Under the pieces are notes generated by a model. It made no database searches and was not told the origin of the DNA. It saw nothing but the letters and a program-made list of their open reading frames with translations. DNA of 64,000 nt from Rossellomorea marisflavi (GTDB lineage: Bacteria; Bacillota; Bacilli; Bacillales; Bacillaceae_B): NCBI RefSeq assembly GCF_001274775.1, contig NZ_LGUE01000004.1, forward strand, positions 881,025-945,024, given 5' to 3'. Made by a program: the position numbers and the translations under genes. Positions 1 to 7,607 of this stretch are shown in pieces (position 1 is the stretch's first letter; every line of letters begins with the position of its first letter).

Positions 1-604
1 CCTTCAGGATTGCGTGTCTGGTGACATCGAGCCCCACCTGGGTGATATCGGTGAATCCTGCGTGAAGCACGATCTTCACCGCCTCCGGATCGACCACCAT
101 ATTGAACTCGGCCGTCGGCGTGACATTCCCTGGTCCTTTGACCACACCGCCCATGAAAATGACTTCTTTCACATAGTGGACAATCTGTGGACATTTCTTA
201 ATCGCCAATGCCAGATTGGTCAATGGACCCGTCATGACAAGTGTGACCTCATGAGGGAAATTCAGGATCGAATTGATGATGAAATCAGGGGCGAATCCTT
301 CCTCCGCAGGTCTTGAGGGAAGGATATCCTTCAATTCCCCGCCTAGACCGTCTTCCCCGTGGACCCCATGTTCGAAGAAATGGGGCCTGATCAAAGGGGC
401 GTCGGCCCCTTTGATGACAGACAGATTGGTTTCCCCGAGTAGATCCAATACCTTCAGCGTATTGTCCGTTGCTTGATCCAGGGACACGTTTCCATTCACG
501 GTTGTGATTCCAAGAAGATCGAACTCCCTGCTTTTCACTGCCAGAATGATGCCGATCGCATCATCTATGCCGGTATCCACATCAAGTATCAGTTTACGCT
601 TCAT
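1..604 (-). CDS. Nucleoside hydrolase (IunH/RihA family), C-terminus cut by window edge
   Basis: Hydrolyses the N-glycosidic bond of nucleosides, releasing base and ribose in the cytoplasm. The start (CAT at 602-604) gives MKRKLILDVDTGIDDAIG, which carries the family's N-terminal calcium-binding motif DxDxGxDD. Further in, MTGPLTNLALAI and the FMGG-type loop are also typical. About 201 codons are visible, roughly two thirds of a ~310-residue enzyme, and the frame stays open to base 1. An AAAGGGAG ribosome binding site precedes the ATG. The gene lies 17 nt after a solute-binding lipoprotein gene on the same strand, so an uptake-plus-salvage operon is likely. Substrate preference (purine or pyrimidine) cannot be read from this part. 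Confidence 0.9.
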   Translation of the reverse strand, partial: MKRKLILDVDTGIDDAIGIILAVKSREFDLLGITTVNGNVSLDQATDNTLKVLDLLGETNLSVIKGADAPLIRPHFFEHGVHGEDGLGGELKDILPSRPAEEGFAPDFIINSILNFPHEVTLVMTGPLTNLALAIKKCPQIVHYVKEVIFMGGVVKGPGNVTPTAEFNMVVDPEAVKIVLHAGFTDITQVGLDVTRHAILK

Positions 605-621
605 GCCATCCACTCCCTTTG

Positions 622-1665
622 TTAGTTTGCCAGTTCACGGTTCCAACGATCGATCCACTGCTTGGAATTCTGATTCACAAACTCCATATCCAGCGTATTT
701 AATCCCTCTACAACCTCTTCCCCGTACGTCAATCCCTCTGCTTCTTCCTCAGATAGCTTCACTTCGGTGTTAACAGGTGAATCGACCTTGGCCTTCGCTG
801 ACTTCTCTTGTACTTCTTTGCTCAATATATAATCGATGAACTTCTCAGCCATCTCTTTATTCTTCGAATCTTTAACGACGTTCACCGTGTTCATGACGGC
901 ATATCCGCCTTTTTCAGGCGAAACGAATGTTGCACTCGGAACAGCTTCTTTCAAATCGGCGAAATACATTTCCATGATTGGTCCAGCCACGATCTCTCCC
1001 TGAGAGAACATATTGACGAATTCAGATGTCTGGCCGTATTCTTTCACAACATTCGGCAGGATGTCTTTCATTTGACTGAATGCCTGATCTTCATTGAATG
1101 TGTTTGCGCCACTGACCTTCGATGCCGCATCAAGCATCATCGGACCGCTTGTGGAGGTGATCCCCGGAATGGTAATGGATGCCTTCAGATCCTTGCGCCA
1201 TAGGTCATCCCAATCCTTGATCGGTTGTTTCACTTCATCCGCATTATAGGCGATACCGAACTGACCGACCGTATAAGCAGGACCATAGTCTTCTCCAAGA
1301 GGAGCTTTGGCTACATCATAGATGGAATCAAGATTTTCAAGCTTTGAATGATCAATCTTCGCAAACAGTCCATCATCGATCCCCTGTTGCGCATAGTAGT
1401 CGGATAGGAAGATGACATCCACATCCCCGCGGCCTTGACGGACCTTATTCAAACGATCTGCGTTGTTGCCCGTGTCGAGGACGATTTCTACATTGTTCTC
1501 TTCTTCAAACGGCTTATACACTTCTTTATCGAAGAAATCTTCAGCAAATCCCCATGTGGAGATGACGAGCTTCTTGGAATCCTTCTTACTGCCTGAACCA
1601 TTACCACTGCATGCTCCCAATAGGAAAAGCGACGCAACGGTGAGAATGACGATGAACTTTTTCAT
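622..1665 (-). CDS. ABC transporter substrate-binding lipoprotein (family 1/PotD-like)
   Basis: Extracellular receptor of an ABC importer. The 347-residue product starts with a lipoprotein signal peptide (MKKFIVILTVASLFLLGAC, lipobox LLGAC, Cys19). A two-lobed periplasmic-binding fold of the spermidine/putrescine or thiamine type follows, with the conserved segments VISTWGF near residue 35, GDVDVIFLSDYY near 80 and YTVGQFGIAYN near 130. No permease or ATPase is adjacent inside the window; they may lie past the left edge beyond the nucleoside hydrolase. The link to that hydrolase suggests a nucleoside-, base- or pyrimidine-like ligand, which is inference; polyamine, iron or thiamine ligands are alternatives. 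Confidence 0.85.
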   Translation of the reverse strand: MKKFIVILTVASLFLLGACSGNGSGSKKDSKKLVISTWGFAEDFFDKEVYKPFEEENNVEIVLDTGNNADRLNKVRQGRGDVDVIFLSDYYAQQGIDDGLFAKIDHSKLENLDSIYDVAKAPLGEDYGPAYTVGQFGIAYNADEVKQPIKDWDDLWRKDLKASITIPGITSTSGPMMLDAASKVSGANTFNEDQAFSQMKDILPNVVKEYGQTSEFVNMFSQGEIVAGPIMEMYFADLKEAVPSATFVSPEKGGYAVMNTVNVVKDSKNKEMAEKFIDYILSKEVQEKSAKAKVDSPVNTEVKLSEEEAEGLTYGEEVVEGLNTLDMEFVNQNSKQWIDRWNRELAN

Positions 1666-1706
1666 TTTCTTGACCCCCTGATGATTGTTTTTTAGTGAAT
1701 AGCATA

Positions 1707-1761
1707 TAAAAAAAAGACAATCCTAAATAGAATAAAAGCATTCTACTCAAGATTGTCTTTT
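1707..1761 (-). terminator. Intrinsic terminator after the DUF2294 gene
   Basis: An 11-bp perfect stem (AAAAGACAATC at 1712-1722 with GATTGTCTTTT at 1751-1761) is extended inward by TAGAAT/ATTCTA pairing and followed on the minus strand by a run of eight T. It lies 80 nt past the DUF2294 stop codon and insulates the solute-binding protein operon from it. Confidence 0.8.
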
Positions 1762-1842
1762 CTTCGTAAACAAAGATGAAACAAATCCAGAAGATTAAAC
1801 GGCATCCCTTCAAGATGAATCAAGTCGGGACGTCCAGGTATT

Positions 1843-2178
1843 CTATTTGACGATGATGTTTGTGAAAGCGATCTGGGTGAGGGAATCGTAATCCCGGAGG
1901 ACCGCCTCGATGTCCCATCCGATCTCTTTCAGCTTTTCTTTGAGCTTTTTCTTGAACAGGATCGACATGTGAAAATCGACTTCAAGCTTCAGATGGGGCG
2001 CCTCCCCTTCGAGAGCCTGTGATCTGGGTGCGCGGCGATGCTTCGCTTGAAACGTGATGATCTTTTCTTCGATCTTCACCTTCAGTAGTGTCGTCCCGAA
2101 ACCGAATAGTTCCTTGGAGACGTCATTGTACAAGTGGGAAAGAATCTTCTTCGTTTCATTCGCATCCTTCGTCATCAT
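1843..2178 (-). CDS. DUF2294 family protein
   Basis: Small cytoplasmic protein of about 111 residues with no signal peptide or membrane segment. The sequence resembles the DUF2294 family, including LFGFGTTLLKVKI and the basic stretch FQAKHRRAPRS. The function of the family is not established. A longer frame can be opened with TTG at 2193, but two adjacent ATG codons at 2178 and 2175 lie directly behind GGCGGGTGA, so one of these is the likely start. The gene is monocistronic: it has its own promoter (2208-2235) and a terminator downstream. Confidence 0.6.
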   Translation of the reverse strand: MMTKDANETKKILSHLYNDVSKELFGFGTTLLKVKIEEKIITFQAKHRRAPRSQALEGEAPHLKLEVDFHMSILFKKKLKEKLKEIGWDIEAVLRDYDSLTQIAFTNIIVK

Positions 2179-2207
2179 TTCACCCGCCAACAAAGTTGTT
2201 ACTAGTT

Positions 2208-2235
2208 ATTATACATTTTTTCAGTGAGTTGACAA
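2208..2235 (-). promoter_or_regulatory. Sigma-A promoter of the DUF2294 gene
   Basis: Minus strand TTGTCA (2230-2235), 16-bp spacer, TG-extended TATAAT (2208-2213). The predicted transcription start lies about 25 nt upstream of the chosen ATG. Confidence 0.7.
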
Positions 2236-2376
2236 TAGAATATACGGATTTTTATCGAAATTTGTAGATTTTTATTAAAATAACGTTTCCATATACACCT
2301 AATCACGAACATTAAAAGGCATACAACCAACCATCTCCCTCATACACTACCCATATAGGCATCTGGGAGGGATGAT

Positions 2377-2535
2377 ATGAATATCGCCGTCACCATCGGA
2401 TTCATTTTTATTTTAGGCATGATCCTTGGGTTTCTCATCTTTTTTCTACGGAAGACGCTCCACGCGGAAGATGCAAGCAGGATCGATCCCCCAGTGGAAA
2501 ACGAAGATGAATACACAAAGCCCGATTCCCATTAG
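2377..2535 (+). CDS. Small single-span membrane protein, 52 aa
   Basis: ATG at 2377 follows a strong GGGAGGG ribosome binding site. The 52-residue product has one hydrophobic helix (about residues 4-24, VTIGFIFILGMILGFLIFFL), a short basic turn (RKT) and an acidic, Pro-rich tail of about 25 residues, predicting an N-out/C-in single-span protein. I do not recognise a family. The stop codon sits at the loop/stem junction of the terminator hairpin at 2517-2548, so translation and termination overlap. The good ribosome binding site, helix and matched terminator support a real gene. Confidence 0.65.
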   Translation: MNIAVTIGFIFILGMILGFLIFFLRKTLHAEDASRIDPPVENEDEYTKPDSH

Positions 2536-2548
2536 GGAATCGGGCTTT
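2517..2548. terminator. Bidirectional terminator between the small membrane gene and yjcD
   Basis: Perfect 14-bp stem AAAGCCCGATTCCC / GGGAATCGGGCTTT with an ATTA loop. It ends in TTTTA on the plus strand. On the minus strand it lies directly after the yjcD stop, though with a weaker T-run. Confidence 0.85.
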
Positions 2549-2554
2549 TATGCG

Positions 2555-4795
2555 TTAGATCGTGACTTCTTTCCTTCCGTGCTTCATATCCCCCATACAG
2601 ATTGGGCATTCCTTGGTCGATGCGCTCTCGCCTGGAGCAATCCGCTGCCATGCAATGCACCTCGGCTGGGTGCAGATCCAGGCATCGATGGAAATATAGA
2701 CAGAATCCGCTTTGGGCTTCTTCACGGGCGCCTTCACCGGCTCCGTCTTGAAAATATCACTGATAAACCGGGAACAAGGGCGGGTCTCCCCCTGATAATA
2801 GGCAGGGGATGATATGTAAAGACGCTCCTTTGCCCTCGTAATGGCTACATAGGCGAGCCGCCGCTCCTCCTCGATTGCCTTCTCAAGCTTTTCGGACTTT
2901 TTCACATCCTTCAGCACCTTGTCCTCCAGATGATCTGCCTTCAATGCAGAGGAATGGGGAAGATTCCCCTCGATGGCACCGATCAGGAACACGACAGGGA
3001 ATTCAAGTCCCTTGGACCGATGGATGGTCATAAGAGATACGCTGTCGGACTGTCTGTGCTGGTCGGAATAGACTTCTTCATACTTCTTTTTCATTTCATC
3101 AATGAACGCGATGAAGCTTGCAATCGTTTCGAAACGCTTTGCCGAACCTTCCAGTTCATCGAGCATTTCTTTGATCATTTCCTTCTGCTCCGTCACGATA
3201 TTGGACTCTTTCGCATCCATATACCGGTGGTAAAAGTCCCTCCTGATCCGCTTGATCGCCTGCTGAGGGGCGTGGTCCCGGATCATCTTCAAGAACGAGA
3301 TCCTCTCATTGATCGATTTCACCTGGAACGGTTTCAGCCCCGGGATCTTCGTCACGTGAAGGAGCGGATTCGGGCTCTGCTCCTTCGTCTCACCCTGCCG
3401 GATCTGGGTCATCCCCCTTTCCTTGTTGATGAAAAGGGTCGGAAGGATGGATTCCATGGCAGAGAAGTTCCTCGGTACGATGGCGAGTCGCAGATGATCC
3501 ACGACGGGCTTAACCATCCAGTTATCATAGAAAAGGGAATCCTTCTGGTTGTATGGGGTGAACGGGATTTCCTTCAACAGCAGCTCCTCAAATACCGCCC
3601 TGCCACTACTCATGGTCCTGTGCAGGATCGTCACGTCCTGATACTGATACCCGCTTTCGACGAGGCGCCTGATCTCTTCTGCGATCCACTGTGCTTCCTC
3701 ATCGACAGTCGATGGCCTCGAATAAAGAGGCTTTTCCGCCTCGGGCTTCGTCGCAATCAACGTTTTGTCCCGGCGCTGTCCATTCCGGCCGATCACTTCA
3801 TTGCCGAGACCGATGATGGAAGCATCAGAGCGGTAATTCTCTTGCAGGGTGACGACTTTCGCATCAGGGAACTCTTCATCAAAGTCGAGGATGAACTCAT
3901 TCCTTGCTCCGTTGAAGGAGTAGATTGTCTGGTCATCATCCCCTACCACGAAAAGGTTCCCATGAGCGGCAATCAATTTGATCAGCTCATACTGAACAAG
4001 GTTCGTATCCTGGAACTCATCGACCATCACATAGCGGAAACGATGCTGCAGCGTCTGAAGGAGATTCGGATTCATCATGAGGAGCTCATGTGCCTCCGTG
4101 AGGATATCATCGAAATCCATCTTGTGGTTCATCCGTTTCCACTCCTCATATTTGAGGAGGATGCTCCGCGTTTCCTTTTCGGTTTTCGTCCCCTCCGGAA
4201 GCTCACGCAAATCGAATTTGTTCAATTTATAATGAGAGAGCTTGGCAAGGAGCGTCTCCGCATCATAGGGATTCTGAATGTTCATCCCGCGCTGGATCTG
4301 CTTCAGTAGGATCTGTTTGTACCGTTCATTGCCGATGACTTCCTGCGTATACTGTCTGGAGCGCAGAAGATGAAGGAAGAGGGCATGGAATGTACTGGCA
4401 TGCACCCGGTGTCCGCCTTCGGTGCCCGGAAGACGGGTGATCCGCTGCTTCATCTCATCGGCAGCCTTCTTCGTGAAGGTCACCAGCAGGATATGCTGGG
4501 GTTCGATCCCCTTCACCGTCATCAGATAGCCGGTCCTGCTCACAAGGACCGTCGTCTTACCCGTCCCTGCACCAGCAAGGGTCAGGCACGGCCCTCCCCC
4601 GTGACGGACAGCTTCGATCTGCGCCTGATTCAACTGAATCCCTGCGCTCTCTAATATTCTGAAATAATATGAATCTTCCTCATCAGGTGCCACTAGAGCC
4701 TCCGACGTTTGCCCATTCTGTAACGGGGCGACGGGAATCTCCTTCTTATCGGCATCGAATGGGTAGATGGAATAGTGGGTCAATACGTTATTCAA
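2555..4795 (-). CDS. yjcD: UvrD/PcrA-type superfamily I DNA helicase (YjcD-like)
   Basis: ATP-dependent 3'-5' DNA helicase of the UvrD/Rep family, presumably acting in DNA repair or at replication-transcription conflicts. The 746-residue protein shows all main SF1A motifs: Walker A AGAGTGKT (about 74-81), DEFQDTN (259-265), GDDDQTIYSFNGA (285-297), IHRSKGLEFPVVF (motif V) and VAITRAKERLY (motif VI). The C-terminus carries two Cys pairs (CTQPRC and CPIC), a probable zinc knuckle. This length and tail match Bacillus YjcD better than PcrA. Start is TTG at 4795 behind AGGAG with 8-nt spacing. It appears to be transcribed alone. Confidence 0.88.
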   Translation of the reverse strand: MNNVLTHYSIYPFDADKKEIPVAPLQNGQTSEALVAPDEEDSYYFRILESAGIQLNQAQIEAVRHGGGPCLTLAGAGTGKTTVLVSRTGYLMTVKGIEPQHILLVTFTKKAADEMKQRITRLPGTEGGHRVHASTFHALFLHLLRSRQYTQEVIGNERYKQILLKQIQRGMNIQNPYDAETLLAKLSHYKLNKFDLRELPEGTKTEKETRSILLKYEEWKRMNHKMDFDDILTEAHELLMMNPNLLQTLQHRFRYVMVDEFQDTNLVQYELIKLIAAHGNLFVVGDDDQTIYSFNGARNEFILDFDEEFPDAKVVTLQENYRSDASIIGLGNEVIGRNGQRRDKTLIATKPEAEKPLYSRPSTVDEEAQWIAEEIRRLVESGYQYQDVTILHRTMSSGRAVFEELLLKEIPFTPYNQKDSLFYDNWMVKPVVDHLRLAIVPRNFSAMESILPTLFINKERGMTQIRQGETKEQSPNPLLHVTKIPGLKPFQVKSINERISFLKMIRDHAPQQAIKRIRRDFYHRYMDAKESNIVTEQKEMIKEMLDELEGSAKRFETIASFIAFIDEMKKKYEEVYSDQHRQSDSVSLMTIHRSKGLEFPVVFLIGAIEGNLPHSSALKADHLEDKVLKDVKKSEKLEKAIEEERRLAYVAITRAKERLYISSPAYYQGETRPCSRFISDIFKTEPVKAPVKKPKADSVYISIDAWICTQPRCIAWQRIAPGESASTKECPICMGDMKHGRKEVTI

Positions 4796-4881
4796 AGCTC
4801 ATTCTCCTAGCTTACCTGGCGATTCGTAACCAACTAATCATAACAATGATGAAACCGTCATGGCAATGACCAATCAGCCCC

Positions 4882-4952
4882 TTAAACGGTTGTTTAACGA
4901 ATGACCCTATACTATAATAAGCATTTGCTCCCCCAACCAAACGTTTGTTTAA
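4882..4952. promoter_or_regulatory. Plus-strand promoter with two AAAC-N4-GTTT inverted repeats
   Basis: A sigma-A-like promoter TTGTTT (4890-4895), 17-bp spacer, TATAAT (4913-4918) points toward the small gene at 5047. TTAAAC-GGTT-GTTTAA (4882-4897) overlaps the -35 element. A second copy, CCAAAC-GTTT-GTTTAA (4937-4952), lies just past the predicted start of transcription. This layout fits a TetR-type repressor, but no TetR gene is in the window. Confidence 0.5.
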
Positions 4953-5046
4953 CCCCCGCGCCCCCGCCCAACAATGGAATCCTCCATGTAACTGTCCCTC
5001 CGACGTTAATCTCCCTTCAAAAAGGGAATAAGAAAACGGGTGATAC

Positions 5047-5286
5047 ATGATGAACATAACCAAATGGGGATACACTCGCTTCCGAAGCATCAAAGCTGAA
5101 TTCGACCTGTTCCCGCACTCTCTGGTCATACTCAGGAAAATACGATCCTACTATTTTGTTTACAACGTCCGCTGGTCTCCCCTCGATCCCGTCGTCGAGA
5201 CCCACCACCTCGAAGAAATGGAACGGCTCGTCAACCGGGAAATGGACCTTGAGGATCAGTATTTGAAGCGACGGTCTGAATACTGA
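5047..5286 (+). CDS. Small hypothetical protein, 79 aa
   Basis: I do not recognise this gene. ATG at 5047 (two adjacent Met codons) follows GGGTGA, and a good promoter with operator-like repeats lies 130 nt upstream. The product is soluble: a basic N-terminal half with YYFVYNVRWSPLDPVVETHH in the middle, then a highly charged C-terminal helix (EEMERLVNREMDLEDQYLKRR) that could form a coiled coil. There is no signal peptide. A 12-bp hairpin follows the stop. The opposite-strand reading at 5017-5481 overlaps the methyltransferase and is less convincing. Confidence 0.55.
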   Translation: MMNITKWGYTRFRSIKAEFDLFPHSLVILRKIRSYYFVYNVRWSPLDPVVETHHLEEMERLVNREMDLEDQYLKRRSEY

Positions 5287-5297
5287 TGTCCACACTA

Positions 5298-5328
5298 CGA
5301 TACCCCGACACGTAGCGTCGGGGTATCG
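5298..5328. terminator. Hairpin between convergent genes, without T-run
   Basis: Perfect 12-bp stem CGATACCCCGAC / GTCGGGGTATCG with a 7-nt loop between the 79-aa gene and the methyltransferase stop. Neither strand has a T-tract after it, so it may be a 3'-end stabiliser or a factor-dependent terminator rather than an intrinsic one. Confidence 0.5.
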
Positions 5329-5341
5329 GGGAGTCCACCGA

Positions 5342-6118
5342 TTATTTTTTTGCTGTGAAGAACAGTCGTTTGAAGCGGAACATGATTTCGCCGTTGACCT
5401 GTCTGGAATATTTCCCCTTGATCCCCTCAAGGATCTCCCCCTGAAAGGCTTGTTTTTTCTCTTCATCCGCCTCCAGGGCATTCAAAAAGGGAAGGAGCTT
5501 CGTCCCCTTCACCCATTCAAGGATTTCCTCATGCTCCTTCATCCTATGATAATAGATGGTTTCCCACACAGAAAATTCGTCTGTAAGCCCCGACAAGATA
5601 TCTACGTATTCCCCAGTTGAAAGCTTATTCGTCTGAGAGAATTCCTTCTCCGTAAACCCCCACTTAGGATCACGGATCACTTCGTTGATCACCCGGAAAG
5701 CAGGAGACTCCTCATTGATCGGCATCTGCACAGCAAGCGTCCCCCCATCGTTCAGCAATCGGAACATCTCCCCCAGCAACTTACCATGATCGGGAATCCA
5801 TTGGATCACGGCATTCGAAAAAACAATATCATACCCCGCGTCCAATGACGGCAAGTCTGTGGACGCATCATACAAATCAAACCGCAAACGGGGATATGCC
5901 TCCCTCGCTGCCTCAATCATCGCAATAGAAGAATCAATCCCATACACATCTGCATCCGGATAGCAGAGATGCAACCGCTCCGTCCCGTTACCCGGCCCAC
6001 AGCCAATATCAAGCACCCGGCGGGGATCCACATGATCAATCCGCCCAATCAAATCAATCGACGGCTGTGTCCGTTCATCTCCAAACATCAAATACTGAGA
6101 AGCATTCCACTCATTCAT
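5342..6118 (-). CDS. tam: Trans-aconitate 2-methyltransferase-like SAM-dependent methyltransferase
   Basis: Class I methyltransferase. The SAM-binding motif VLDIGCGPGNGT lies at residues 35-46, an acidic residue (VYGIDSS) ends strand 2, and FSNAVIQWIPDH follows. The layout and length (258 aa) match the Tam family, which esterifies trans-aconitate formed by spontaneous loss from the citric acid cycle. A GTG at 6139 would add seven residues, but GGAGGG lies inside that extension with 7-nt spacing to the ATG at 6118, so the shorter start is chosen. Other small-acid or unassigned substrates remain possible. Confidence 0.75.
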   Translation of the reverse strand: MNEWNASQYLMFGDERTQPSIDLIGRIDHVDPRRVLDIGCGPGNGTERLHLCYPDADVYGIDSSIAMIEAAREAYPRLRFDLYDASTDLPSLDAGYDIVFSNAVIQWIPDHGKLLGEMFRLLNDGGTLAVQMPINEESPAFRVINEVIRDPKWGFTEKEFSQTNKLSTGEYVDILSGLTDEFSVWETIYYHRMKEHEEILEWVKGTKLLPFLNALEADEEKKQAFQGEILEGIKGKYSRQVNGEIMFRFKRLFFTAKK

Positions 6119-6247
6119 CCTCATCCCTCCAATTTCCACATCCTACCACCACTATAACAAAACCACCCTCCCCTAACCATTCACCGTTTTGGATCAGCCC
6201 CGATAAGAAAAACCGATCATCGACACCAACCACCACGTCACTAAAAA

Positions 6248-6890
6248 GCAGGGTGAAGCAAAAGTGATAACCCTCATCACCGCATAGTGCAGTGCAGCGG
6301 AGGGTGGTCGACTCCTGCGGATAGGCGGGCGGATGAGACCCCGCAGGCACGAGGAGGCTCATCGCTCGACCCGCGGAAAGCGACCACCCGCAGCGAAACG
6401 GAACGAATCCATCACACTACACCCCCAACTCAAAAAAAGGATTTGGTTGAATGGTTCTTTATCTTAAAATGCAGGGTGAATAGTGGCCTTCCCTTCGCCT
6501 CCTCTCCCCAGCATCACCGCATAGTGCAGTGCAGCGAAGGGCGGTCGACTCCTGCGGATAGGCGGGCAGATGAGACCCCGCAGGCACGAGGAGGCTCATC
6601 GCTCACCCCGCGGAAAGCGTCCACCCGCAGCTAAACGGAACGAACCCATCACCCCACATCCCACTCAAAAAAAGATAGGAAGTTGAATGGTTCTTTACTA
6701 AATGCAGGGTGAACTAGGACCATTCCCTTCCCCATCATCAACGCATAGTGCAGTGCAGCCGAGGGTGGTCGACTCCTGCGGATAGGCGGGCAGATGAGAC
6801 CCCGCAGGCACGAGGAGGCTCATCGCTCGCCCCGCGGAAAGCGGCCACCCGCAGCGGAACGGAACGAACCCATCACACTACACCCCAACT
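6248..6890. repeat. Three tandem copies of a GC-rich intergenic repeat (family 1)
   Basis: Units start at the shared GCAGGGTGAA at 6248, 6471 and 6704 (periods 223 and 233 nt). Each contains CATAGTGCAGTGCAGC, then GACTCCTGCGGATAGGCGGG, a core GAGACCCCGCAGGCACGAGG followed by AGGCTC (6335-6360, 6572-6597, 6796-6821), then CGCGGAAAGCG and CGGAACGAA. Internal segments such as CTCCTGCGG and CCGCAGG are complementary, so each unit can fold. Similar elements occur at 38.3-39.0 kb and 60.0-60.85 kb. There is no transposase and no coding support. Confidence 0.85.
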
Positions 6891-7160
6891 CAAAAATGCA
6901 GTATCTGAACCAACCACAATTGGTAATTTAAACCAACACTCTCCCAAAACCCAAACAAACCCCTGATTTCACCGTCCTCCTCAAGAAAAACATTAAAAAA
7001 CAAAGAAACTTTACAAAAAACAAAGAAAAACCACGATTATCCTACAAAATCTCCTCTAAATCAGATTATATCAATAATTCTGAACATTTAATTAATTAAT
7101 CGAACCTGCTATGATACATAATAACAAAAGGATAGCTACCACCTATCTTAGAAGAAAGGC
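6891..7160. other. AT-rich gene-free stretch with one promoter-like site
   Basis: No credible reading frame. A weak plus-strand promoter (TATGAT at 7110-7115; the expected -35 position reads only TTTAAT) precedes a small hairpin GATAG/CTATC (7131-7147). It could drive the duplicated element that follows. Confidence 0.35.
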
Positions 7161-7384
7161 GTGATTCCAATGAAGTAGGAAAGCAAAGCATATCAACATC
7201 ACCATCCGCAATGAAATGGCCCGTGAAAACCAGTTTCAGGATCGTGTGGATATGCGGGGACGCGCACCATTCTTATTTCAGGGGATGATACCAATGAAGA
7301 ACGTCAGCGAAGCATGCTAAATCACGATACGCCAGAAGAAGGTCCGTGAAAACCTCCTTCGTATCCTGTGGGCATGTGGGAAAA
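7161..7384 (+). repeat. Tandemly duplicated ~120-nt element with ATGAAG mini-frames
   Basis: Two diverged copies begin with TGATTCCAATGAAG (about 7162) and TGATACCAATGAAG (about 7285). They share AGCRAAGCAT, ATCACSATMCGC, GTCCGTGAAAACC or GCCCGTGAAAACC, and TCSTGTGGRYATGYGGG. Both have a purine-rich ribosome binding site (GAAAGG and AGGGG) about 9-10 nt before ATGAAG. Copy 1 stops at once (ATG AAG TAG); copy 2 encodes MKNVSEAC. Downstream reading gives related peptides (ITIRNEMAREN in copy 1, ITIRQKKVREN in copy 2), so the copies may be decayed small genes or a structured RNA. Confidence 0.5.
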
Positions 7385-7505
7385 TCAGAAGAACGAAAAA
7401 AATAAACTAAAGCATGCAATTCCATTAATTTTAAAAAATGAAGGTTCGTATGTTGATTAGTAAGAAAGGATCGTAAAGGTAAATTGAATAAGATGTATTT
7501 ACATT

Positions 7506-7544
7506 AAGGCGCTGTTTATGTTCAGTATACATAGACAGCGTCTT
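7506..7544. other. 16-bp hairpin in the intergenic region
   Basis: AAGGCGCTGTTTATGT (7506-7521) pairs with ACATAGACAGCGTCTT (7529-7544) with two G-U wobbles on the plus-strand RNA and a 7-nt loop. No T-run follows on either strand. It lies between the duplicated element and the helicase terminator and may end a plus-strand RNA. Confidence 0.5.
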
Positions 7545-7561
7545 GCACTGTGTTCGGGGAT

Positions 7562-7597
7562 AAAAAACGACCCCTCCTGTCACCAGGAGCGGCCGTC
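7562..7597 (-). terminator. Terminator of the helicase gene
   Basis: On the minus strand GCTCCTG-GTGA-CAGGAGG with flanking GGCC/GGTC pairing is followed by GTTTTTTATC, 11 nt past the stop codon at 7608. Confidence 0.75.
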
Positions 7598-7607
7598 AAT
7601 GCAGCTA

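Noticed and set aside
2930-4309. Long plus-strand frame (459 codons) opposite the helicase gene
   Set aside because: It is antisense to yjcD, which has all helicase motifs; the long frame is a by-product of codon bias in that gene.
5017-5481. Minus-strand frame overlapping the methyltransferase 3' end and the 79-aa gene
   Set aside because: It overlaps the well-supported methyltransferase and has no ribosome binding site or domain.
6287-6966. Short plus-strand frames (RRADETPQARGGSS type) in the 6-kb repeat array
   Set aside because: The peptide recurs only because the DNA repeat does; no ribosome binding site precedes it.
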